Positions 1-8,954 of a stretch of 64,000 nt of DNA are shown in pieces. Origin of the DNA: Actinomycetospora lemnae. Its GTDB lineage: Bacteria; Actinomycetota; Actinomycetes; Mycobacteriales; Pseudonocardiaceae. The stretch's first letter is position 1. Each line of letters starts with the position of its first letter. The stretch lies in assembly GCF_028737315.1 (NCBI RefSeq), contig NZ_JAQZAO010000007.1:186001-250000 (forward strand). The letters run 5' to 3'. The notes below the pieces were generated by a model that ran no database searches, was not told where the DNA came from, and saw nothing but the letters and a program-made list of their open reading frames with translations. Both the position numbers and the translations under genes were made by a program.

Positions 1-107
1 TCGAACCACACCGGCCGGGGTGCGGGCAGGCGCCCGGGGGCGGGCGGGATCGTCAGCAGCCCGTGCAGCGGGCGGTCGAGCAGGGCGCGGTCGTCGTCGC
101 TGAGCAT
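1..107 (-). CDS. PPOX-class (F420/FMN) oxidoreductase, N-terminal fragment
   Basis: Only the first 35 codons lie in the window; the gene runs off the left edge. It starts at ATG 107 and reads MLSDDDRALLDRPLHG followed by LLTIPPAPGRLPAPRPVWF. A short acidic helix, then a first strand ending in P.PVWF, is the usual beginning of the pyridoxamine-phosphate-oxidase-like split barrel used by many actinobacterial F420- or FMN-dependent reductases. The rest of the barrel, including cofactor contacts, cannot be seen, so the family call rests on this motif alone. Confidence 0.5.
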   Translation of the reverse strand, partial: MLSDDDRALLDRPLHGLLTIPPAPGRLPAPRPVWF

Positions 108-135
108 CGGGGGCCTCCGGGTCGGTGGACGGTGG

Positions 136-963
136 TCAGTGCCAGGCGCCGAGCGCGGCCTGCTCGACGGCCCATTCGCGGAAGGGGCGCGCGGGCCGGC
201 CGAGGAGGCGCGGGACGTCGTCGCCCACGGCGTCGAGGTGGCCCTCGCTCATGATCGCGAAGAGCCCGACGAGCTCCTCGACGGTCGCCTCGTCGGCGCC
301 GTCGGCGCGCAGCTCGGCGGCGTAGGCGTCGGGCTCGAGCGCCTCGTAGCGGATGTCGCGGTCGGTCGCGGCCGCGATGACGTCGACGGCCTCGCCGAAC
401 GACAGCGACGCGGGCCCGGTCAGCTCGTAGGTCCGGCCCTCGTGGCCCGGCGTGGTCAGGACGTGCGCGGCGACGGCGACGACGTCGGTGAGGTCGACGA
501 ACGCGTCCGCCACCTCGGCCTTCGCGGGCAGCGCGAGCCGCCCGGACCGCACCCCGGGCCCGAGCGCGTCCTCGGTGAAGCTCTGGACGAAGTTCGAGGC
601 GCGCAGGACCGTGCCCCGCCCCGTCGCCGCGACCGCGCGCTCCGCCTCGACCATCGTGTCGCCGAAGCGTCCGTCGAAGTGCTCGAGACCGCGCCCGGAG
701 ATCATCGCCAGGCGCCGGACGCCGGCGGCGACCGCGGTGTCGACGAACGGCGCGATCGGCGTCGGGTCGCGGTACGGGGCCACGAGGTAGAGCGCGTCGG
801 CGCCGTCGACCACCCCGGCCCACGTCGCCGGCTCGTCCCAGTCGAACCGCACCGGGCCCCGTCGTCCCGCCGCCCGGACCCGGTGCCCCGCGACGCGCAA
901 CGCCGCCGCGAGGCGCCGGCCCGACTTCCCCGTCCCGGCGAGGACCGCCACATCGTCTGCCAT
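136..963 (-). CDS. NmrA-like NAD(P)-binding protein
   Basis: A 275-residue atypical short-chain dehydrogenase of the NmrA/SDR-a5 type. It begins VAVLAGTGKSGRRLAAAL, a Rossmann nucleotide loop of the form GxxGxxG near residue 10. It lacks the classical YxxxK active site, as is normal for NmrA-type sugar- or quinone-binding reductases and redox sensors. An in-frame ATG lies 12 codons upstream (999), but the start at 963 places the first strand right at the N-terminus as in relatives. The gene is divergent from the AraC gene with about 100 bases between, so the AraC protein may control it. Substrate unknown. Confidence 0.75.
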   Translation of the reverse strand: MADDVAVLAGTGKSGRRLAAALRVAGHRVRAAGRRGPVRFDWDEPATWAGVVDGADALYLVAPYRDPTPIAPFVDTAVAAGVRRLAMISGRGLEHFDGRFGDTMVEAERAVAATGRGTVLRASNFVQSFTEDALGPGVRSGRLALPAKAEVADAFVDLTDVVAVAAHVLTTPGHEGRTYELTGPASLSFGEAVDVIAAATDRDIRYEALEPDAYAAELRADGADEATVEELVGLFAIMSEGHLDAVGDDVPRLLGRPARPFREWAVEQAALGAWH

Positions 964-1067
964 GACCCCAGGCTCGTCCGCGGTCGTCGTCCTGCCCATC
1001 GGCGCGACGCTCCGGCACCTTCGCGAGCGTCCACGCTCGACCCCCGACAGCGTCTAACCTCGAGGAG

Positions 1068-1868
1068 GTGGGGACGATCGACGCGCTGCTCGGGACGGTC
1101 CGCGTCGAGGAGCCCGCCCTGCGTGCCGACGCGCTCGCCCCCGGCCGGGCCACCGTCCCGACCGGCGACCGCTGGGCCCTCGTCGCCGTCGCGCGCGGGG
1201 AGGCGGACCTCGGCGACGGCGCGCTCCACCCCGGCGACGCCGTCCTCCTGCGCGGTGCCGGCCGCCTCGCCGCCCGGGTCGGCGACGAGGGCGTGACGCT
1301 GCTCGTCGCCGAGTTCGCGCTGCGGGGCGCCGCGCAGCGGCTGGCGCTGCTGCCCGCGCGCGCGGTCGTGCGTGCCGACTCGGAGTTCTGTCGTCTGCTC
1401 GTCGAGCGCGTCACCGACCAGCTCGACGCCGCGCCCACCAGCGACGTCGTCTCCACCCGCCTGCTCGACTGGCTCGTCACCGACACCGTGCGCGACGTCC
1501 TCGCCGAGGCGGCCGCGGAGGTGACGGCCACCGATCCCGGCGTCGCCGCCGCGCTCGCCGCCATCCACGACGACCCCTCCAGGGCCTGGACGGTCGCGCG
1601 CCTCGCCGCGCGTGCCGGGGTGAGCCGGGCGGCGTTCGCCCGCCGGTTCCGCGAGGAGGTCGGCACGTCGCCGCTGTCCTACCTGCGCGAGCACCGCTTC
1701 GACCTCGCCGAACGTGCCCTGGCCACCGAGCCCGACGCCACCGTCGCGGCGGTCGCCCGCCGCGTCGGCTACGCCAACCCCTTCAGCTTCAGCACCGCGT
1801 TCCACCGCCACCGCGGTCGGGCCCCGAGCGCGATGCGCCGCGCCGAGCCCTCGACGGCCCCGGGCTGA
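1068..1868 (+). CDS. AraC-family transcriptional regulator
   Basis: A 266-residue regulator. The N-terminal half looks like the cupin-type sensor of the AraC_binding_6 group (GDRWALVAVARGEADLGDG), and the C-terminal 100 residues hold the double helix-turn-helix: WTVARLAARAGVSRAAFARR and VAAVARRVGYANPFSFSTAF. It presumably binds near the divergent NmrA-like gene. The GTG start at 1068 is preceded directly by GAGGAGG, which is closer than ideal, so a start a few codons later cannot be excluded. The ligand is unknown. Confidence 0.85.
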   Translation: MGTIDALLGTVRVEEPALRADALAPGRATVPTGDRWALVAVARGEADLGDGALHPGDAVLLRGAGRLAARVGDEGVTLLVAEFALRGAAQRLALLPARAVVRADSEFCRLLVERVTDQLDAAPTSDVVSTRLLDWLVTDTVRDVLAEAAAEVTATDPGVAAALAAIHDDPSRAWTVARLAARAGVSRAAFARRFREEVGTSPLSYLREHRFDLAERALATEPDATVAAVARRVGYANPFSFSTAFHRHRGRAPSAMRRAEPSTAPG

Positions 1869-1871
1869 CGG

Positions 1872-2693
1872 TCAGGCCGGGGTCTCGGGCTCGGCGGTGG
1901 CCTGCTTCGCCTTCTGCTCCCGCTGCGAGCGCACGCCGGACCTCACCGACACCAGCACGATGAGGCCGATGGTGATCCACAGGGCGTACCTGTCGATCGT
2001 GAGCACGGCGTCGACCGCGTGCTGGCCGATGCCGTAGCCGAGCCCGGCGACGAGGCCGGTCATGAGCGCCGCGCCCAGGGCGTCGAGGACCAGGAACGGC
2101 AGCAGCCGCACGCGCCCGAGACCGGCCAGGGCGAACACCGCGGCCCCCGGGACGCCGGGCAGCGACGCCCCGACGACGGCGAGCGCGGTGACCCACCTCG
2201 GGGCCGAGCGGATCCTCGCGACGACGCGCTGGGCCATGTCCCCGGGCGCCCACAGCGCGATGATCTTCTCGCCCCACCGGCGTCCGGCCAGCCAGAACAG
2301 CCAGTCGAACTTGATCATGCCGAAGGTCCCGGCGGCGATCACCAGCCACAGGTTCCCCTCGCCGATCCGGGCGAACGCGGCGCCCGCGCCGGTCGCGGAG
2401 AGGCTGCCGGTGAGGGCGGCGAGCGCGGTGGGGTGCGATGCCAGCAGGAACGGGCGCAGCGGCATCGTCGCCGCCATCGCGGCGAGGACACCGAGCGTCG
2501 CGAGGACCAGGACCTTGTCGCCACGCGACATCGGGTGGTCCCACGGCATGGCGTCGCGCCAGGCCTTCTTGGCCTGCGCGATCTCCTCGGCCGAGTAGTC
2601 CGCGGTCCGCCACCGGAAGCGCTTCGGCGCCGGCGCGGGCTCGGTCTGCTCGCCCTGCTGCTCGCGACTCGTGTCGGCGCCCGCGCCCGTCAT
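1872..2693 (-). CDS. DedA/VTT-type membrane protein
   Basis: A 273-residue polytopic membrane protein. A polar N-terminus of about 60 residues is followed by hydrophobic segments near 62-82, 110-130, 165-190, 200-225 and 235-255. The stretch GASLPGVPGAAVFALAGLG and the preceding amphipathic region ending WAPGDMAQRVVARI fit the SNARE-associated/DedA (VTT) family, whose members are linked to lipid flipping and membrane homeostasis. The C-tail is rich in K, Q and E. It converges on the AraC gene with only three bases between stops. The DedA call is by pattern and not certain. Confidence 0.6.
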   Translation of the reverse strand: MTGAGADTSREQQGEQTEPAPAPKRFRWRTADYSAEEIAQAKKAWRDAMPWDHPMSRGDKVLVLATLGVLAAMAATMPLRPFLLASHPTALAALTGSLSATGAGAAFARIGEGNLWLVIAAGTFGMIKFDWLFWLAGRRWGEKIIALWAPGDMAQRVVARIRSAPRWVTALAVVGASLPGVPGAAVFALAGLGRVRLLPFLVLDALGAALMTGLVAGLGYGIGQHAVDAVLTIDRYALWITIGLIVLVSVRSGVRSQREQKAKQATAEPETPA

Positions 2694-2876
2694 GGTCTCG
2701 CTCCGTCCCCGATCGGTGACCCCGGGAGCTCCTCCCCGGTGTGGTCTCCACGATGGCCGAGCGGGGCTCGGGCGGCGTCCCTCGCCGGGACGACCTCACC
2801 GCCGGCCCTCCCCCGTGAGGAGGAGGCCCGGCGGCGGGAGGGTCGGCGGCTGGAGGGTCGGCGGGTGGGGCGTGGC

Positions 2877-4238
2877 TCAGGCCTGCGCGGCCACCCCGCG
2901 GGCGGGGGCCTCGTCCGGGCCGTCGAGGCCGCGGGTCAGCGTCTCGCTCATCGCCCAGCTGCTGCCCAGCGAGATCAGGGCGAGCAGGACGGTGAAGCCG
3001 GCGACCGCCATGAGGCTGCCCGTCCAGAGCACGAGCAGGCCGCAGATCGCGGGCGCGAGCCCGCCGACGATCGAGGCGAGCTGGTAGGAGAGCGAGGCCC
3101 CGCTGTAGCGCAGGTGGGTCGGGAAGAGCTCGGAGAAGTACGCCGACTGCGGCCCGTACACCGCGCTGCGGCAGGCCTGGACGACGAGCCCGCCGAGGAT
3201 GAACAGCCCGACGACCCCGGTCTGCACGAGCAGGAAGTACGGGATCGAGAACACCGCGAGCAGCGCCATCCCCCCGAGGAAGAGCGGACGCCGGCCCAGG
3301 CGATCGGAGAGCAGCCCGAGCAGCAGGATCATCGGGATGTCCGACGCGGACAGGAACGTGTTCGCGCCGAGGATCGTGCTGCGCGTGTAGCCGAGCTCGG
3401 TGGTCGCGTAGGAGACGAGCCAGACCGAGCTGATGTAGAAGGTCGCGTTGGTGGCGACGAACGACCCGGCCGCCAGGAAGATCAATTTCGGGTGCTCGCG
3501 GAGCACCTGCAGCACCGGCAGCCGGCTCGCCTCGCGCCGCTCCTGGTCGCGGCGGAACACCGGGCTCTCGGCCACGGTCAGCCGGATCCACATCCCGACG
3601 GCGATGAGCACGGCGCTCGCGAGGAACGGGATGCGCCAGCCCCAGGCCTGGAAGGCGGGCTCGCTGACGGTCAGGTCGAGCACGAGGAACGAGCCGGTGC
3701 CCATGACGAGCCCGAGCGGCACGCCGACCTGGGGCCAGCTGCCGTAGAAGCCGCGCCGGTGGGGCGGAGCGTTCTCGACGGCCATGAGCGCGGCGCCGCC
3801 CCACTCGCCGCCGACCCCGAAGCCCTGGGCGAAGCGCAGCACGACGAGCAGGACCGGCGCGAGCACGCCGATCGTCGCGTACCCGGGCAGCAGCCCGATG
3901 CCGACCGTCGCCGCGCCCATGAGCAGCAGCGAGTACACGAGCATCGGCTTGCGCCCGACGCGGTCGCCGAAGTGCGCGAACACCGCGCCGCCGATGGGGC
4001 GGGCGATGAAGCCGGTGGCGAACGTGCCCAGCGCGGCGATGGTGCCGATCGCCGGGTCGGCGGCCGGGAAGAACACCTTGTTGAACACGAGCGCCGCGGC
4101 GGTGCCGTAGATGAAGAAGTCGAACCACTCGATGGTCGTGCCCACGAGGCTGGCGGCGGCGACCCGCCGCGGCACCCGCAGGGAGGGTCCCGCGCGGCCG
4201 CCCTCGACCGACTCCGTTCCGGACGCGTCGCTGGCCAT
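2877..4238 (-). CDS. MFS transporter, metabolite:H+ symporter (MHS) type
   Basis: A 453-residue twelve-helix transporter. Family marks include GTTIEWFDFFIYGTAAALVF in helix 1, the loop GDRVGRKP between helices 2 and 3, and RFAQGFGVGGEWGGA in helix 4, all typical of the MHS group that imports organic acids such as shikimate, alpha-ketoglutarate or dicarboxylates by proton symport. ATG 4238 was chosen over an upstream in-frame start because GAGGAG sits nine bases before it. Its position next to the acyl-CoA operon makes an organic acid the likely cargo, but that is inference. Confidence 0.88.
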   Translation of the reverse strand: MASDASGTESVEGGRAGPSLRVPRRVAAASLVGTTIEWFDFFIYGTAAALVFNKVFFPAADPAIGTIAALGTFATGFIARPIGGAVFAHFGDRVGRKPMLVYSLLLMGAATVGIGLLPGYATIGVLAPVLLVVLRFAQGFGVGGEWGGAALMAVENAPPHRRGFYGSWPQVGVPLGLVMGTGSFLVLDLTVSEPAFQAWGWRIPFLASAVLIAVGMWIRLTVAESPVFRRDQERREASRLPVLQVLREHPKLIFLAAGSFVATNATFYISSVWLVSYATTELGYTRSTILGANTFLSASDIPMILLLGLLSDRLGRRPLFLGGMALLAVFSIPYFLLVQTGVVGLFILGGLVVQACRSAVYGPQSAYFSELFPTHLRYSGASLSYQLASIVGGLAPAICGLLVLWTGSLMAVAGFTVLLALISLGSSWAMSETLTRGLDGPDEAPARGVAAQA

Positions 4239-4386
4239 GGGGTGCTCCTCGTCGTCGGGGTGCCCGGTCATGGAACGGCCCGCCCGGACCAGGGTCAAGG
4301 CTCGGCGGAGGAGTCGGTGACGAGACTGGGCCGTCGGCACGACGGCGCGCCGCCGTCACGGTGCGGTGTGCACACCTCGACGCTGC

Positions 4387-4434
4387 GTCGTCAGGAGCGT
4401 CGTCAGGAGCGTCGTCAGGAGCGTCGTCAGGAGC
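4387..4434. repeat. four exact tandem copies of a 12-bp unit across a stop codon
   Basis: The unit GTCGTCAGGAGC occurs four times in a row. On the minus strand the unit contains TGA in the same frame each time, because 12 is a multiple of 3, so the stop codon of the gene ending at 4427 is followed by three more in-frame copies. This looks like replication slippage at the 3' end of the gene. Confidence 0.95.
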
Positions 4435-4870
4435 GCGGGAGCCAACGGGCGGCGGCGTCGGCGGCGTCGTCGGCCCCGGCGTTGAAGGCGATCGCGGCCT
4501 GCGGGGCGTGGCGGCGGACGAGGTCGACGACGCGCTCGAAGAACGCGAGCCGCGCCTCGTCGGTGCGGATGCCGCCGCCCACGACGACGCACGCGTAGGG
4601 CTCGGCGGCGAGGACCTCGGCGATCCGTGCGGCCAGCACGTCGGGGTCCTCGTCGTACGGGAGCAGCTCGTGACGCGCCGCGATGCCCCGCTCGACGAAG
4701 CGCCGCTCACCCGCCTCGATCTTCGCGACCACGGGCTCCGGGTCGTACCCCGGCACCGTGCGGGGGTCGAGCCCGAGGACCAGGACCTGCGTCGACGCCA
4801 CGGCCCCCGATCGTGCCGGATGCCGGTCCCGGACCTCGAGGTGATGACCCGTCACGTCCGGCGGCGTCAC
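4427..4870 (-). CDS. conserved hypothetical protein, last gene of the acyl-CoA operon
   Basis: A 147-residue protein I do not recognise. The body alternates strands and helices: VLVLGLDP, then a helix-rich middle, then ACVVVGGGIR and AIAFNAGADDAADAAARW, suggesting a small Rossmann-like fold. GTG 4870 overlaps the upstream stop as GTGA, like four other junctions of this operon. A second GTG at 4801 would start directly before the first strand (ASTQVLVLGLDP) and may be the true start. No signal peptide or membrane segment. Confidence 0.6.
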   Translation of the reverse strand: MTPPDVTGHHLEVRDRHPARSGAVASTQVLVLGLDPRTVPGYDPEPVVAKIEAGERRFVERGIAARHELLPYDEDPDVLAARIAEVLAAEPYACVVVGGGIRTDEARLAFFERVVDLVRRHAPQAAIAFNAGADDAADAAARWLPRS

Positions 4871-5754
4871 CGCAGGCGGGGGAGCACGTCTCCGGCGAGC
4901 AGCTCGAGGGTGCGCTCACGGTCGGCGGACGCCGCGGCGGGCGCGATGACCACCGACGCAGCGCCGGCGTCGCGGTACTCCGCGAGGCGGGCCGCGACCT
5001 GCTCGGGGGTGCCGTGCGGGACGCAGGCGTCGACGATCCGGTCCATGTCCTGGCCGTAGGTGGCCGCGAGGACGTCGAGCGCGCGGCGGCGGGCGACGGC
5101 GGGGTCGGGGTCGACGGCGGTCCACGCGAAGTAGGCGCCGGTGACCGCGGCCGGGTCGCGGCCGCGGCGCTCGGCCTCCTCGCGGGCGGTGCGCAGGCCG
5201 CGGGCGACGCGGTCCGGGCTGCCGAGGTAGGGCATCCAGACGTCGCCGGCGCGCCCGGCGCGGCGCATCGACGCCTCGGAGCGCCCGCCGACCCAGATCG
5301 GCGGGCGCGGCCGCTGCAGGGGGAGCGGGTCGAGGGTCGCCGTGGTGCCGTCGACGTCGATCGCCTCGCCCGCGAACAGGCGCCCGAGCACGTCGAGGCC
5401 CGCGTCGGTGCGCCGTCCGCGCTCGCGCACCGGGACGCCGCACGCCGTGAACTCCACGGGGTTCTCGCCGCCCACGCCGACGCCGAGCTCGAAGCGCCCG
5501 CCGGAGACGCGGTCCAGGGTGGTCGCCATCTTCGCGGCGAGCGGCGCGGGGTAGAGCGGCAGCAGCGTCACCGCGGTGAGCAGCCGCACCCGGCTGGTCA
5601 CCGATGCGGCCGCGGCGAGGGTGACGAACGCGTTGGCCGTCGGGCTGCCGAAGAGCACGTGCTCGCCGGCGGCGACGATGTCGAAGCCCTGCTCCTCGGC
5701 ACGCCGGGCATCGGCCGCCTCCATCGTCGGCGGCATCATCAGCCCGACCCTCAC
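4867..5754 (-). CDS. LLM-class (F420-dependent) oxidoreductase
   Basis: A 295-residue luciferase-like TIM-barrel enzyme. It opens with MRVGLMMPP and contains GFDIVAAGEHVLFG, TLDRVSGGRFELGVGVGG and RPRPPIWVGGRSEASMRRAGR, the standard marks of F420- or FMN-dependent oxidoreductases of this class. The GTG start at 5754 overlaps the stop of the lyase gene as GTGA, so translation is probably coupled. F420 is suggested by the actinobacterial context but cannot be distinguished from FMN by eye. In the operon it could oxidise or reduce an acid, alcohol or enoyl intermediate. Confidence 0.85.
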   Translation of the reverse strand: MRVGLMMPPTMEAADARRAEEQGFDIVAAGEHVLFGSPTANAFVTLAAAASVTSRVRLLTAVTLLPLYPAPLAAKMATTLDRVSGGRFELGVGVGGENPVEFTACGVPVRERGRRTDAGLDVLGRLFAGEAIDVDGTTATLDPLPLQRPRPPIWVGGRSEASMRRAGRAGDVWMPYLGSPDRVARGLRTAREEAERRGRDPAAVTGAYFAWTAVDPDPAVARRRALDVLAATYGQDMDRIVDACVPHGTPEQVAARLAEYRDAGAASVVIAPAAASADRERTLELLAGDVLPRLR

Positions 5755-6557
5755 GAGAGTCCCGCGCGGGAGAGCACCGCCGCCGCCATCCGCAGGTGCA
5801 CGTCGTCGACCATCTCGCCGTCGACCACCCCGACCCCCGACCTGCCCGCCTCGATGACGAGCCGGGCGTGGGCGATCTCGTCGTCGGTCGGGGTGAACGC
5901 CTCGTGGGCCAGCGCGACCTGGGAGGGGTGGATGCAGATCTTGCCGTCGTAGCCGAGGTCCCGCCCGACGGCGGCGTCGGCGCGGAACGCGTCGGCGTCG
6001 TGCGCCGCGACGACGGCCTGGTCGAGCAGCCCGACCCCGCCCATCGCGCCCGCGAGGACCACCTCGCTGCGCGCGTGCAGCACCTCGAGCGACCCCGCGG
6101 TGCGCCGCCCGCCGACCGAGGCGATGTAGTCCTCGGCGCCGAAGTAGGCGGCGAGCAGGTCGCCGCCCGTGAGGATCTCCCGGCACCGGCCGATGCCGCG
6201 CGCGCTCTCCAGCCCGCCGATGACCGGCAGGTCGAGGCGCGAGCGCAGGTCCGCGAGCTGCTCGGGCGACTCGAGCTTGGGCAGCACGACTCCCTGCGCC
6301 GCCGACGCCGCGACCGCGGCGACGTCGTCGACGTACCAGGGCGTCGTCGGGCCGTTGACGCGGACGAGCACGAGGGTGTCCGACGCGGGCAGCTCCGCGA
6401 TCGCCGCGACGGTGGCCTCGCGCGCGGTCTCCTTGTCGGCCGCGGCGACGGCGTCCTCGAGATCGACGGCCACCGCGTCGGGCGACCAGCGCGGCACCTT
6501 GGCGACCATGTCGGGCCGCGCCCCGGGCACGAACAGCAGGCTGCGCGGCACCCTCAC
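5751..6557 (-). CDS. HpcH/HpaI aldolase / CitE-like CoA-ester lyase
   Basis: A 268-residue TIM-barrel lyase of the CitE group. Key stretches are [27 protein letters not shown] (acidic metal/acyl contact), [20 protein letters not shown] and [13 protein letters not shown]. Such enzymes cleave malyl-, citramalyl- or 3-hydroxy-3-methylglutaryl-CoA-like esters, releasing acetyl-CoA. Directly after a MaoC hydratase, the pattern matches mycobacterial Rv2499c-Rv2498c, where the CitE protein acts in itaconate dissimilation and leucine catabolism. The GTG 6557 start overlaps the MaoC stop as GTGA; an upstream ATG at 6599 is therefore unlikely. Confidence 0.85.
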   Translation of the reverse strand: MRVPRSLLFVPGARPDMVAKVPRWSPDAVAVDLEDAVAAADKETAREATVAAIAELPASDTLVLVRVNGPTTPWYVDDVAAVAASAAQGVVLPKLESPEQLADLRSRLDLPVIGGLESARGIGRCREILTGGDLLAAYFGAEDYIASVGGRRTAGSLEVLHARSEVVLAGAMGGVGLLDQAVVAAHDADAFRADAAVGRDLGYDGKICIHPSQVALAHEAFTPTDDEIAHARLVIEAGRSGVGVVDGEMVDDVHLRMAAAVLSRAGLS

Positions 6558-7006
6558 GCGGGCCTCCGGTGCATCAGTCCGGTGCGCCGGCAGCGGCACA
6601 CCAGCTCGTCGCGCTGGTTGTACGCGCGGTGCGCGAACACCACGATCCCGGCGTCGGGCCGCGACCCCGACGCGCGCGCCGACACGATCTCCGTCTCCAC
6701 CCGCACGGTGTCACCGTGGAACACCGGCGCCGGGAACGCCACGTCGTCGAGCCCGAGCTGGGCGACGATCGTGCCCAGCGTCAGCTCCGGTACCGACAGC
6801 CCGACCACCAGGGCGAGGGTGAACATGCTGTTGACCAGCGGCCGCCCGAACTCCGTGGTCGCCGCGTACGCGTGGTCGAGGTGCAGCGGCGCCGGGTTCA
6901 TCGTCATCGTCGTGAACAGGACGTTGTCGGTCTCGGTGACCGTGCGCCGGGTCGCGTGCTCGACGACGAGGCCCTCGGTGAGGTCCTCGAACCACAGTCC
7001 GCTCAC
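6554..7006 (-). CDS. MaoC-family acyl-CoA hydratase/dehydratase
   Basis: A 150-residue hot-dog-fold hydratase. The start ([16 protein letters not shown]) and [18 protein letters not shown] followed by [15 protein letters not shown] are characteristic of the MaoC group that includes mesaconyl- and itaconyl-CoA hydratases; the D and H of the LHLD.AYA segment sit where the catalytic pair is expected. GTG 7006 overlaps the upstream stop as GTGA. The next gene is a CitE-like lyase, so hydration of an unsaturated dicarboxylic or branched acyl-CoA followed by cleavage is the likely sequence. Confidence 0.85.
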   Translation of the reverse strand: MSGLWFEDLTEGLVVEHATRRTVTETDNVLFTTMTMNPAPLHLDHAYAATTEFGRPLVNSMFTLALVVGLSVPELTLGTIVAQLGLDDVAFPAPVFHGDTVRVETEIVSARASGSRPDAGIVVFAHRAYNQRDELVCRCRRTGLMHRRPA

Positions 7007-8931
7007 GCGTTCACCGCCGCCGCGAGCGTCTCCAGGCTGCCCGGGTCCTCCAGCGCGCTGGTGTCGCTGCGCGCCTCGCCGTGCAGCAGGACCTCGCGCA
7101 TCAGGCGCCGCATGATCTTGCCGGTCCGGGTCTTCGGCATCGCCGCGGTGACGACGACGCGGTCGGGCCGGGCGATGCCGCCGATGGTGTCGGCGACGAG
7201 CGTGCGCACCTCGTCGGGCACGTCGTCGGCGCTCCCGCCGGTGACGGTCACGAACGCGACCGGCACCGTGCCCTTGGTGGGGTCGGGGATCCCGACGACG
7301 GCCGCCTCCACCACGCGCGGATGCGTGGTCACCACGGCCTCGATCTCCATGGTCGACAGGCGGTGCGCGGCGACGTTGATGACGTCGTCGGCGCGCCCGA
7401 GCACCCACAGGTGCCCGTCGGTGTCGACGACCGCCTCGTCGTTCGTGGCGTAGCGGCCGGGGAAGCGCCCGAAGTAGGTCGACAGGTAGCGCTCGTGGTC
7501 GTCCCACACGGTGCGGGCGAGCGTCGGGAACGGGCGGGTCATGACGAGGTTGCCCTTGACCCCCGCCGGCACCTCGTGGCCCTCCTCGTCGACCACGGCG
7601 AAGGCGTGCCCGGGCACCGGTGTGCCCGCCGAGCCGGCCTTGAGGTCGTCGACGCCGGTGACGGGGTAGGTCCACGTCGACCCGGTCTCGGTCTGCCCGT
7701 AGGCGTTGACGACCGGGACGCCGTAGGTCTCGGTCGCCCAGGTGAAGGTCTCGCCGTCCAGCGGCTCGCCCTGCACCGTGATCAGCGCGAGCCGGGGCAG
7801 CGGGTGGGCGGCGGCCAGCTCGTCGCCGAACTTGCGCAGCGTCCGCAGCACCGTCGGCGCGCACAGCACCTGGGTGACGCCGTGCCGTTCGCAGATGTCG
7901 TAGAACCGCGAGGGACCGGGCGTGTCCAGCGCGCCCTCGTAGCAGGCGATCGTCGCGCCGTGGGCGAGCCCGCCGATCACGGCCTGGATCGGGAAGGTCA
8001 GCCAGCCGACGTCCGCGGCCACCCAGTAGACGTCGCCCTCGGCGGGCCCGGCCTGCCAGTGCACGTTGGCCCAGGTCCCGAGCAGGAAGCCGCCGACGGA
8101 GTGCACGACGCCCTTGGGGCGCGACTCGGTGCCGCTCGTGAAGATCAGGAACGCGGGCTCGTTGGGGTCGAGGGCGACGGTCGGGGCGCCCTCGGGGTGC
8201 TCGGCGAGCAGCGTCGTGTACGAGACCTCGCCCGGCCGCAGCTCGACGTCGCGCCGCGTGCGGTCGACCACCACGACGCTCTCGACGGTCGGCGCGTCCG
8301 GCCGCGCGGCGCGCAGGGTCTCGAGCAGCTCGACCGGCCTGCCGCGGCGGTAGATGGCGTCGGCGACGACCACGACCTTGGCGCGGGCCGCCGCCAGCCG
8401 CGCGGCGACGGCGTCGCGCCCGAACCCGGAGAACAGCACCGTGTAGATCGCGCCGATCTTGTTGCAGGCGTGGATCGCCGTGAACGCCTCGACGAGGTTG
8501 GGCATGTACACCGCGACGACGTCGCCGTGGGCGATCCCGAGCGAGCGCAGCCCGCCGCCGAGGCGGTCGACCTCGTCGGCGAGCTCCGCGTAGGTCAGCG
8601 TCCGCGTGTCGCCCGGCTCGCCCTCCCACACGACGGCGGGCCGGCCGGCGGTCGCCGGGTCCTCGGCCCACCGGTCGACGCAGTTGTCGGCGACGTTGAT
8701 GCGCCCGCCCTCGAAGTAGCGGAAGTCGCCGAGCTCGCCCGTGCGCACGGTCTGCCACGGGGTCAGCCACCGGTGCCGGCCGGCGACCCAGGCCCAGTAG
8801 TCGTCGGGGTCGCGGTCGTGGAGCGCGCGGGCCTCGGCGAGCTCGGCCGCCCGCTCGGGAGAGCGCCACCGCTCGTCGAGGGGCTGCAGCGGCGCGGAGA
8901 TCAGCGTGGCCAGGGTGTCGCGATCATCCAT
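7003..8931 (-). CDS. acetyl/propionyl-CoA synthetase-like AMP-forming ligase
   Basis: A 642-residue ligase of the Acs family. The adenylate loop reads [18 protein letters not shown], where the usual GSTGKPKG is altered to [40 protein letters not shown] and the catalytic lysine in [15 protein letters not shown] follow in order. ATG 8931 follows AGGAG, and unlike its neighbours it is separated from the upstream gene by 23 bases. It would activate the acid that feeds the dehydrogenase and carboxyltransferase. Length fits acetyl- or propionyl-CoA synthetase rather than FadD ligases; substrate unproven. Confidence 0.85.
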   Translation of the reverse strand: MDDRDTLATLISAPLQPLDERWRSPERAAELAEARALHDRDPDDYWAWVAGRHRWLTPWQTVRTGELGDFRYFEGGRINVADNCVDRWAEDPATAGRPAVVWEGEPGDTRTLTYAELADEVDRLGGGLRSLGIAHGDVVAVYMPNLVEAFTAIHACNKIGAIYTVLFSGFGRDAVAARLAAARAKVVVVADAIYRRGRPVELLETLRAARPDAPTVESVVVVDRTRRDVELRPGEVSYTTLLAEHPEGAPTVALDPNEPAFLIFTSGTESRPKGVVHSVGGFLLGTWANVHWQAGPAEGDVYWVAADVGWLTFPIQAVIGGLAHGATIACYEGALDTPGPSRFYDICERHGVTQVLCAPTVLRTLRKFGDELAAAHPLPRLALITVQGEPLDGETFTWATETYGVPVVNAYGQTETGSTWTYPVTGVDDLKAGSAGTPVPGHAFAVVDEEGHEVPAGVKGNLVMTRPFPTLARTVWDDHERYLSTYFGRFPGRYATNDEAVVDTDGHLWVLGRADDVINVAAHRLSTMEIEAVVTTHPRVVEAAVVGIPDPTKGTVPVAFVTVTGGSADDVPDEVRTLVADTIGGIARPDRVVVTAAMPKTRTGKIMRRLMREVLLHGEARSDTSALEDPGSLETLAAAVNA

Positions 8932-8954
8932 GATCGTTGCTCCTGCATCGGGGA

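Noticed and set aside
2019-4598. A plus-strand frame of 859 codons
   Set aside because: It runs opposite the DedA-like and transporter genes and across their gap; no motif, no ribosome site and strong Arg/Asp/Glu bias.
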